Assembly (NCBI GenBank): GCA_030045295.1
Contig: JASIGD010000112.1
Location: 1-7,078 of the forward strand
DNA length: 7,078 bases
Source: Streptosporangiaceae bacterium
GTDB lineage: Bacteria > Actinomycetota > Actinomycetes > Streptosporangiales > Streptosporangiaceae
Direction: 5' to 3'
A program made the position numbers and the translations under genes. Each line of letters starts with the position of its first letter. Position 1 is the first letter of the stretch. The notes below the pieces were generated by a model that had not been told where the DNA came from, did no database searches, and worked only from the letters and a program-made list of their open reading frames with translations. Of the stretch, positions 1 through 5,270 are shown piece after piece.

Positions 1-66
1 GGGGCGGCCGCACATGATCCGCCCGGTCTGCTAAGTGTTTAAGCATCAAAATAGAGAGGTGCGTCC

Positions 67-1185
67 ATGTCCCGCAGAACCAGCCCTCCGTTCCGCGCCG
101 ACCACGTCGGCAGCCTGCTCCGCCCGCCGCGGCTGCATCAGGCGCGTGATGACTTTGCCGCGGGCCGGATCACCGCCGCTGAACTGCGCGCGGTGGAGGA
201 CGAGGAGATAACGAAGGCCGTCCGGATGCAGGAGGAGGTCGGCCTCCAGTCCGCTACCGACGGGGAGTTCCGCCGGGCGACATGGCACATGGACTTCATC
301 TACGCCCTCGGCGGGGTCAGCAAGGCGCCTGGCCACCTGGCGGTAAAGTTCACCAACCCGTCGGGCACCATCGAATGGACGCCGGCGGCGCTGCACGTCG
401 GGAGCAAGGTCCGGCTGGACCGCACCATCTTCGGCGAGGATTTCACCTTCCTGAAGTCCCAGGTCACGACCGCCGTGCCGAAGCTGACCATCCCGTCGCC
501 GAACATGGTGCACTACCGCGGCGGCCCGGCGATGCTGGATCCGGCGGTGTACCCGGAGATGGAGCAGTTCTGGGCCGACCTGGCCGCCGCGTACGCCGAG
601 GAGGTGCGCCGACTGGGCGACCTGGGCTGTACCTACCTGCAGTTCGATGACACGTCGCTGGCGTACCTGAACGACCCGGCGCAGCGGGCCGAGATCACCG
701 GGCGCGGCGAGGACGCCGACCACCTGCACCTGCGCTACATCAAGCAGATCAACGCCGCGGTCAAGGACAAGCCCGCCGGGATGGCGGTCACCACGCACCT
801 GTGCCGGGGGAACTTCCGGTCGTCATGGGCGGCGTCGGGCGGGTATGACTTCGTGGCCGAGGCCCTGTTCTCCGAGCTTGACGTCGACGGGTTCTTCCTG
901 GAGTACGACGACGAGCGGTCCGGCGGGTTCGAGCCGCTGCGGTTCGTGCCTCCGGCCAAGATGGTTGTGCTCGGCCTGGTCACCACCAAGCGGCCGGGGC
1001 TGGAATCCAAGGATGAACTGCGGCGGCGGGTGGAGGAGGCGGCCAAGTACGTGCCGCTGGACCAGTTGTGCCTGTCCGGGCAGTGCGGGTTCTCCTCCAC
1101 GGTGGAGGGCAACGCGCTGACCTACGACGAGCAGGTGGCCAAGCTCCGCCTGATCGTCGAGGCGGCCCGCGACATCTGGGGCTAG
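67..1185 (+). CDS. Short-form MetE-like (cobalamin-independent methionine synthase C-terminal family) methyltransferase
   Basis: This 372-residue protein is a zinc-dependent thiol methyltransferase of the MetE C-terminal / YxjG type. Family members activate a thiol, usually homocysteine, on zinc and methylate it. The protein has only the catalytic barrel and lacks the N-terminal half of full MetE, which is about 750 residues. An opening ADHVGSLLRP segment (11-20) and TDGEFRR (64-70) match the substrate-binding edges of the family. All four zinc ligands can be placed: His244 and Cys246 in THLCRGN, Glu279 in FFLEYDD, and Cys340 in SGQCGFSS. The ATG follows an AGAGAGGT Shine-Dalgarno at 6 bases. 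The fold is clear; the substrate is not. The methyl donor could be methyl-folate, a corrinoid protein or a small methylated compound, and the related alkyl-CoM-forming branch shares the same ligand pattern. No methionine or folate gene is adjacent to help decide. Confidence 0.88.
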   Translation: MSRRTSPPFRADHVGSLLRPPRLHQARDDFAAGRITAAELRAVEDEEITKAVRMQEEVGLQSATDGEFRRATWHMDFIYALGGVSKAPGHLAVKFTNPSGTIEWTPAALHVGSKVRLDRTIFGEDFTFLKSQVTTAVPKLTIPSPNMVHYRGGPAMLDPAVYPEMEQFWADLAAAYAEEVRRLGDLGCTYLQFDDTSLAYLNDPAQRAEITGRGEDADHLHLRYIKQINAAVKDKPAGMAVTTHLCRGNFRSSWAASGGYDFVAEALFSELDVDGFFLEYDDERSGGFEPLRFVPPAKMVVLGLVTTKRPGLESKDELRRRVEEAAKYVPLDQLCLSGQCGFSSTVEGNALTYDEQVAKLRLIVEAARDIWG

Positions 1186-1203
1186 CCGGCGGCGCCGCGG
1201 GCT

Positions 1204-1234
1204 TCGGGCGGAGCCATTTCGCCTCCCCGCCCGA
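1204..1234 (+). terminator. Possible terminator hairpin after the MetE-like gene
   Basis: A perfect 8-bp inverted repeat, TCGGGCGG (1204-1211) with CCGCCCGA (1227-1234), encloses a 15-base loop. It starts 19 bases after the stop codon of the MetE-like gene and lies in the 122-base gap before the phosphatase gene. There is no T-run after it, as is common for actinobacterial terminators, so it may instead be an mRNA 3'-stabilising stem or only a by-product of high GC. Nothing else is recognisable in the gap. Confidence 0.35.
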
Positions 1235-1307
1235 GAAGGTGCGTGCCAGCACGGCATGTCCGCGCCCGGCTGCGCCGGCCGCCGCTGCGGTCTGCCAGGG
1301 TGGTGTC

Positions 1308-2081
1308 ATGCCCTGGATTGAGCTTGACGGCGCCGTCAACGTGCGCGACCTGGGCGGCCTTCCCACCCAGGACGGCCGGGACACGGTCGGCGGCAGGCTA
1401 CTGCGCGCGGACAACCTGCAGGAACTGTCGCCGTCCGATGTCGCGAGGCTCGTGCACGACATCGGCGTGACCACCGTCGTCGACCTGCGCAGTTCGGCCG
1501 AACTGAGATCCGAAGGCCCGGCACCGCTGGACGCGGTCCCGGAGGTCCAGCACGCCCACCATCCGGTGATACCTGAAATCGGGTCCGCCACCGACGCGGC
1601 CGCAGAGGCGCTGCTGCTCAGAAGGGACCAGGACAAGTCCCGTTTCCCGGGTGATCCCGTCTGCGGGCACTACCTCGGCTACCTGGAAGACCGCCCCGAT
1701 CAGGTGGTGGGCGCGCTGCGGAGCGTCGCGCACGCTCGGGGCGCGGCCCTGGTGCACTGCGCGGCGGGCAAGGACAGGACCGGGGTGGTGGTGGCGCTGG
1801 CGCTCACGGCGGCCGACGTCCGCGCGCAGGCGGTCATAGCCGACTACGCCGCGACGGGGGAACGCGCGGAGGCCATCTTGAGCCGCCTGCGCAGATCGCC
1901 GACGTACGCCAGGGATATCGACAGCGTCCCGGCTGACGCGCACCGGCCGCGCCCGGAAACGATGGCGGCTTTCCTCGGGCAGATGGACTCGCGCTACGGC
2001 GGGGTGGTGCCGTGGCTGGCCGGCCACGGCTTCACCGACGACGATCTGGACCTGCTGCGCGCGAAACTCCGGCATCCGTAA
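1308..2081 (+). CDS. MptpB-like tyrosine/lipid phosphatase (Y_phosphatase3 family)
   Basis: This 257-residue cytoplasmic phosphatase has the single-loop cysteine chemistry of protein tyrosine phosphatases. The P-loop HCAAGKDRTG lies at residues 150-159, with nucleophile Cys151, phosphate-binding Arg157 and the Lys155-Asp156 pair that marks the MptpB type, whose members accept phosphotyrosine, phosphoserine and phosphoinositides. The N-terminal family hallmark NVRDLGG is at 11-17, followed by GRLLRADNLQELS. No signal peptide or membrane segment is seen. The ATG at 1308 places the NVRDLGG motif at its usual distance from the N terminus; the frame stays open upstream to 1068, but that part overlaps the MetE-like gene and has no family similarity. 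A weak CAGGGTGG Shine-Dalgarno precedes the start. The gene may be read with the MetE-like gene. Its true substrate, protein, lipid or small phosphate ester, cannot be told from sequence. Confidence 0.87.
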   Translation: MPWIELDGAVNVRDLGGLPTQDGRDTVGGRLLRADNLQELSPSDVARLVHDIGVTTVVDLRSSAELRSEGPAPLDAVPEVQHAHHPVIPEIGSATDAAAEALLLRRDQDKSRFPGDPVCGHYLGYLEDRPDQVVGALRSVAHARGAALVHCAAGKDRTGVVVALALTAADVRAQAVIADYAATGERAEAILSRLRRSPTYARDIDSVPADAHRPRPETMAAFLGQMDSRYGGVVPWLAGHGFTDDDLDLLRAKLRHP

Positions 2082-2145
2082 GACCCAGGGAAGCACGAAC
2101 CTGGCGTGCAGTTCCCGTGACGGCCTACTCGATCGCAGGTCAAGG

Positions 2146-2170
2146 CCGTTACCAATCTGATTCGTAACGG
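2146..2170. promoter_or_regulatory. 25-bp dyad, likely operator
   Basis: The arms CCGTTAC (2146-2152) and GTAACGG (2164-2170) are perfect inverted repeats. The centre continues the symmetry with AATC (2154-2157) and GATT (2159-2162) around T2158, so 11 of 12 pairs match; the only mismatch is C2153/C2163. It is AT-rich for this genome and lies about 60 bases upstream of the best -35 box, which suits an activator or a distal repressor site. Lying 65 bases after the phosphatase stop, it could also act as a transcript-end hairpin, though no T-run follows. Confidence 0.5.
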
Positions 2171-2208
2171 ATTCCTGGGCGCCACGGGCTGGATACCTCC
2201 CGTTTGTG

Positions 2209-2249
2209 TTGGCTAGCCATGATCTCGACTTGTCTAGCCAAGATTTGGC
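2209..2249. promoter_or_regulatory. Nested TTGGC/GCCAA inverted repeats around the -35 region
   Basis: TTGGCTAG (2209-2216) is repeated inverted as CTAGCCAA (2234-2241), a perfect 8-bp pair 17 bases apart. The right copy also forms a tighter dyad, GCCAA-GAT-TTGGC (2237-2249). The left copy sits in its own perfect 10-bp palindrome TGGCTAGCCA (2210-2219). The same half-site thus occurs three times across the proposed -35 box and spacer. This may be the site of a second regulator or of co-operative binding; the role is inferred. Confidence 0.4.
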
Positions 2250-2258
2250 ATGTAGGTT
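2230..2258 (+). promoter_or_regulatory. Candidate promoter of the ABC transporter operon
   Basis: TTGTCT (2230-2235) and TAGGTT (2253-2258) are separated by 17 bases and fit the principal-sigma pattern of actinobacteria (TTGACN, then TANNNT). Transcription would start near 2263-2266, leaving a leader of about 30 bases before the GTG start at 2294. The operator-like palindrome at 2261-2276 would cover the start site. This is a pattern match only. Confidence 0.4.
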
Positions 2259-2276
2259 CCCGGTTCCCGGGAACCG
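2255..2276. promoter_or_regulatory. Perfect 16-bp palindrome plus third 7-mer copy, likely repressor operator
   Basis: CGGTTCCCGGGAACCG (2261-2276) is a perfect palindrome. Its half-site GGTTCCC also occurs immediately upstream at 2255-2261. The region therefore holds GGTTCCC, GGTTCCC (2262-2268) and GGGAACC (2269-2275) back to back. It overlaps the end of the proposed -10 box and the predicted transcription start, and ends 8 bases before the Shine-Dalgarno, which is the classical place for a repressor. An even palindrome with a central CG resembles LacI-family operators, but no regulator gene is present in the window, so the family is a guess. Confidence 0.55.
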
Positions 2277-2293
2277 TGGCTTGGGAGGGAATA

Positions 2294-3451
2294 GTGCGCG
2301 CAAAGCACCTGATTGCGGCCGGCGCCGCGGTTGCCAGCGGCCTGCTGCTTACCGCCGCTTGCAGCTCATCGAGTTCCAGCAGCAGCAGCAGCGCCACCGC
2401 CACCAGCAGCGCGGCCAACTGGTCAACGGCGACCTCCGCCGCAGCCGGAGGCGGCATGACTGCGCTGATCGCGGCGGCCGAGAAAGAAGGCCAGCTCAAC
2501 GTCATCACGCTGCCCTCGAACTGGGCCAACTACGGCACCATCATGAGCGATTTCTCGAAGCTGTACCACATCCACATCACCGACGCCAACCCCGAGGGCT
2601 CCAGCGGGCAGGAGATCACCGCCGTGGAACAGCTCAAGGGTCAAAGCCGCGCGCCCGACGTGGTCGACGTGGGCCCGTCGTTCGCCGTCGAGGGCGCCAA
2701 CGACCACCTGTGGGCTCCGTACAAGGTGGCGACCTGGAATAACATCCCGGCCAACGCCAAGGACCCCAACGGCGACTGGTACGCGGACTACGGCGGCTAC
2801 GTGGCCATCGGCTACGACCCGGCCAAGGTTAAGGTGGCGCCGACCTCGTTCGCCAGCCTGACCAACCCGGCCTACAAGAACATGATCGGCCTCAACAACA
2901 GCCCGACGACGGCCGGCGCGGCCTTCGCCGCGGTCTACGCCGCGGCGCTGGCGAACGGCGGCTCGTTCAGCAACATCGAGCCGGGCATCAAGTACTTCGC
3001 GCACCTGAAGCAGATCGGCAACTTCGTCCCGACCGCCGTCGGCGGGCCGACCACGGTGCAGAACGGCACCACGCCGATCCTCATCTGGTGGGACTACCTG
3101 CTGGAGTCCGAGGTCAAGCCGGTCGTTCCCGGGTTCAAGATCGTGATCCCGTCGGACGCGACGTACGCGTCCTACTACGACCAGGCGATCAGCGCCACCG
3201 CGCCCGACCCGGCCGCTGCCCGGCTGTGGGAGGAGTACCTGTACTCGACCACGGGCCAGAACCTGTGGCTCGAGGGCTACACGCGCCCGATCGAGCTGGC
3301 CACGCTGGTCGCCGACGGGACCGTGAACAAGGCCGCCTACGCGGCGCTGCCCCCCGCCCCGTCCGGGACGCTGACGTTCCCGTCCGCGGCCCAGTCGGCC
3401 ACCGCTGAGAACGTCGTTACCCAGAACTGGCCGACTCAAGTCGGTGGCTGA
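2294..3451 (+). CDS. ABC importer substrate-binding lipoprotein (COG1840-like)
   Basis: This 385-residue solute-binding protein is lipid-anchored outside the membrane and feeds the permeases that follow. A signal peptide (MRAKHLI, hydrophobic 7-22) ends in LTAAC, giving lipidated Cys23. Then come ten serines and an Ala/Ser/Thr linker to about residue 54, a typical actinobacterial tether. The mature part starts near MTALIAAAEKEGQLNV and has the look of the group that binds ferric iron, thiamine, polyamines or 2-aminoethylphosphonate. Where ferric-binding relatives usually have paired tyrosines, this protein reads ILIWWDYL (262-269), so iron is unlikely. An aromatic patch may bind an amine or zwitterion. 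The GTG at 2294 is chosen because GGGAGGGA lies 3 bases upstream and it gives a proper signal peptide; the ATG at 2204 would add 30 residues ahead of the signal. The stop overlaps the next start (TGATG). Confidence 0.9.
   Translation: MRAKHLIAAGAAVASGLLLTAACSSSSSSSSSSATATSSAANWSTATSAAAGGGMTALIAAAEKEGQLNVITLPSNWANYGTIMSDFSKLYHIHITDANPEGSSGQEITAVEQLKGQSRAPDVVDVGPSFAVEGANDHLWAPYKVATWNNIPANAKDPNGDWYADYGGYVAIGYDPAKVKVAPTSFASLTNPAYKNMIGLNNSPTTAGAAFAAVYAAALANGGSFSNIEPGIKYFAHLKQIGNFVPTAVGGPTTVQNGTTPILIWWDYLLESEVKPVVPGFKIVIPSDATYASYYDQAISATAPDPAAARLWEEYLYSTTGQNLWLEGYTRPIELATLVADGTVNKAAYAALPPAPSGTLTFPSAAQSATAENVVTQNWPTQVGG
2378..2392 (+). repeat. (AGC)5 microsatellite in the poly-Ser tether
   Basis: Five AGC codons in a row follow TCA, TCG, AGT and TCC codons, together with the first AGC making ten serines after the lipid-anchor cysteine. 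Slippage here would change tether length by whole residues without breaking the frame. Confidence 0.6.
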
Positions 3452-4380
3452 TGGCGGGAAGTACCGCCCAGGCCGTGGCCCCGGAGGAGCTGACCTCCGG
3501 GGCCCGGCCCAGCCGGACCGCCAGGTCGCTCCGCCGCTCGCTACGGTGGCTGGGCGTCATGCCGTTCGGCGTGTACGTCGCCTTGGGCCTGATCGCACCC
3601 TTCGTCGCGATCACCATCGCCGCCTTCCATGACTCGACGACCGGCGCGTTCACGCTGAACAACTTCAACACCGCGCTCCACGGCACGTACCTGCTCGGCC
3701 TCAAGACCTCTCTCGTGCTGTCGATCGTCTCCGCGATCGTCCCGGGCATATTCGGGCTGCTCCTCGCCTACGCGATCTTCACGGTCAAGCGCGGCAACTG
3801 GCTCCGTAAGGTCGTGATCACCGCGTCGGGCGTGTTCGCCAACTTCGGCGGCGTGCCGCTGGCCTTCTTGTTCATCGCCACGCTCAGCACCACCGGCATC
3901 GTCACCGGGTGGATCAAGGACATCTTCGGCGTCGACATCTGGGACCACGGCTTCACGCTGTACAGCGCGTACGGCGTGTTCTTCGTCTACATGTACTTCC
4001 AGATCCCGCTCATGGTCCTGGTCATCCTGCCCGCCCTGGAAGGCCTGCGGCCGGCCTGGCGCGAGGCGGCGCAGAACATGGGCGCCAGCAGCTGGCGTTA
4101 CTGGCGCCACGTGGGCGGCCCGGTGCTGCTGCCGTCGTTTCTGGGCTGCCTGCTGCTGCTGTTCGGCAGCGCCTTCTCGGCTTACGCCACCGCCGAGGCG
4201 CTGACCGGCGGCACGATCGCGCTGACGCCGATCCAGATCGGGGCACTGCTGAACGGCAACGTCGTGGCCGGCCAGGAGAACCTCGGCTACGCGCTCGGCG
4301 TGATCATGGTCGTCATCATCGCGATCATCATGGTGATCTACGTGCTCATGCAGCGAAGGGCGGCGCGATGGCTACGGTAG
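3451..4380 (+). CDS. ABC importer permease, first subunit
   Basis: This 309-residue inner-membrane permease forms one half of the channel. About six membrane spans can be seen, near residues 35-58, 82-112, 121-146, 171-197, 225-247 and 278-300. The ATPase-docking EAA loop reads EAAQNMGASSWRYW, starting at Glu205, with the family Gly at 211 and a following PVLLPS segment. The first 30 residues are polar and unlike a conserved domain; they include the coding of a strong hairpin (3477-3504). The ATG at 3451 overlaps the binding-protein stop by one base, which suggests translational coupling, as the Shine-Dalgarno (GGTGG) is weak. The architecture of two separate permease polypeptides fits PhnUV, PotBC and similar importers, while FbpB-type iron systems often have one fused polypeptide. 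Confidence 0.9.
   Translation: MAGSTAQAVAPEELTSGARPSRTARSLRRSLRWLGVMPFGVYVALGLIAPFVAITIAAFHDSTTGAFTLNNFNTALHGTYLLGLKTSLVLSIVSAIVPGIFGLLLAYAIFTVKRGNWLRKVVITASGVFANFGGVPLAFLFIATLSTTGIVTGWIKDIFGVDIWDHGFTLYSAYGVFFVYMYFQIPLMVLVILPALEGLRPAWREAAQNMGASSWRYWRHVGGPVLLPSFLGCLLLLFGSAFSAYATAEALTGGTIALTPIQIGALLNGNVVAGQENLGYALGVIMVVIIAIIMVIYVLMQRRAARWLR
3477..3504 (+). promoter_or_regulatory. 11-bp GC hairpin inside the start of the first permease gene
   Basis: GGCCCCGGAGG (3477-3487) and CCTCCGGGGCC (3494-3504) pair perfectly with a 6-base loop, AGCTGA. The stem begins 26 bases after the ATG of the first permease, right after the binding-protein gene. In many ABC importer operons a stem-loop after the binding-protein gene protects its mRNA or lowers permease expression. 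Here no intergenic space exists, so the stem would have to lie in the permease codons. That role is inferred. Confidence 0.45.
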
Positions 4381-5270
4381 CCCGGCCGGAGGGGGCCGGG
4401 GGGACGGCATCCCCCCAGAAGCAGGGGGGGCCTGGGGGGGATCGTCCCCCCGAGGCAACAGAGTCTCGCAGGCGCAGCTTTCCGGTCTGGCGCTGGGTGA
4501 TCTTCCTGCTCGCGGCCGCGTACTTCCTGATCCCGCTGTACGCAGCGCTGCGCTTCGCCGGGCTGAAGGCCTTTCCCGACATCTTCAAGCAGTCCGGGTT
4601 CTACCCGGCGATCGGGCTGTCGCTGCGCCTGGCCCTGGTGACCACGATCCTGACGCTGGTGCTCATGGTGCCCACCACCATCTACGTGCACCTGCGGCTG
4701 CCGCAGGTGCGGCGCAGCATGGAGGGCATCACGATCTTGCCGATCGTCATACCACCCATCGTGCTGATCATCGGCGTGCTGAAGGTCGCACCCAGCGTGC
4801 TGCTGAGCACGCCGTACCTGCTCGCCCTCGTGTACGTCATCCTGGCGATGCCGTTCGCGTACCGGTCACTCGACGCGGGCCTGCGCTCCGTTGACCTGAA
4901 GACCCTGGTCGAGGCCTCGAATTCGCTCGGTGCCGGCTGGCCGACCACACTGTGGCGGGTCGTGCTGCCGAACATCCGGACCGCGATGCTCTCCGCCACC
5001 GTCCTCACGGTGGCACTGGTGCTCGGCGAGTTCACCATGGCCAGCCTGGCCCTCTTCGTGACCTTCCCGGTGTGGATCGTGCAATTCGAGCAGAACAGCG
5101 GGCCGGTGTCGGTTGCCGCGTCGCTGCTCGCGCTGTTCGTCACCTGGATCCTGCTGATGATCATCGTGACCGTCGGCGACCGGGGCTCCCGTAAGCGCGG
5201 CAGTGCCCAGGTAGCCCTGTTCACCGTCGCCCCCCGCGAGACCAGGCCAACCACGGGAGAGGCGGAATGA
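4368..5270 (+). CDS. ABC importer permease, second subunit
   Basis: This 300-residue inner-membrane permease is the partner of the first. Membrane spans are near residues 41-63, 82-105, 119-142, 148-166, 207-230 and 248-270. The EAA-like loop is EASNSLGAGWPTTLW, starting at Glu182 with Gly188, followed by VVLPNIRTAM. The ATG at 4368 has GAAGGG 7 bases upstream and overlaps the end of the first permease by 13 bases; the frame is open back to 3909, but that part lies inside the first permease. Residues 8-30 (rich in Gly, Pro and Gln) come from a G-tract repeat and look inserted; a later GTG at 4497 would start directly at the first span but has no clear ribosome site. The C-terminal tail after residue 270 is cytoplasmic. 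The protein pairs with the other three importer subunits. Confidence 0.88.
   Translation: MATVARPEGAGGTASPQKQGGPGGDRPPEATESRRRSFPVWRWVIFLLAAAYFLIPLYAALRFAGLKAFPDIFKQSGFYPAIGLSLRLALVTTILTLVLMVPTTIYVHLRLPQVRRSMEGITILPIVIPPIVLIIGVLKVAPSVLLSTPYLLALVYVILAMPFAYRSLDAGLRSVDLKTLVEASNSLGAGWPTTLWRVVLPNIRTAMLSATVLTVALVLGEFTMASLALFVTFPVWIVQFEQNSGPVSVAASLLALFVTWILLMIIVTVGDRGSRKRGSAQVALFTVAPRETRPTTGEAE
4398..4451. repeat. Twin G6A...TC6 hairpins in the N-terminal codons of the second permease
   Basis: Two palindromes share the same 7-bp stem: GGGGGGA-CGGCA-TCCCCCC (4398-4416) and GGGGGGA-TCG-TCCCCCC (4435-4451). Between them lies a further run of seven G (4424-4430), and five G precede at 4391-4395. The element is in frame and codes for a Gly/Pro/Gln-rich stretch with no domain character. 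It has the look of a short palindromic repeat that has entered a coding region, and four G-runs on one strand could also form a quadruplex. Confidence 0.5.

Noticed and set aside
4..11. GCGGCCGC (NotI site) at the window start, possible cloning junction
   Set aside because: Such 8-mers occur naturally in DNA of this GC content and nothing vector-like surrounds it.
14..34. Six-codon mini-ORF (MIRPVC) ahead of the MetE-like gene, possibly a leader peptide or the end of a previous gene
   Set aside because: It is too short, has no ribosome site visible, and the upstream sequence is missing; a single Cys codon before the stop is not enough for an attenuator claim.
1068..1307. N-terminal extension of the phosphatase frame
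   Set aside because: It overlaps the conserved end of the MetE-like gene, has no family similarity, and the ATG at 1308 gives the normal family length.
2204..2293. Earlier ATG for the binding protein
   Set aside because: It would put 30 unrelated residues before the lipoprotein signal and would run through the promoter and operator elements; the GTG at 2294 has a good ribosome site.
1398..2303. 301-codon minus-strand open frame across the phosphatase and the regulatory region
   Set aside because: It lies opposite a gene with an intact active-site loop, has no recognisable domain, and crosses the dyad-rich promoter region.
2423..3439. 338-codon minus-strand open frame opposite the binding-protein gene
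   Set aside because: Composition is typical of an antisense shadow (Arg, Gly and Val rich), with no motif and no credible ribosome site.
3909..4367. N-terminal extension of the second permease frame
   Set aside because: It lies wholly in the first permease in another frame and encodes an Arg/His-rich non-membrane sequence.
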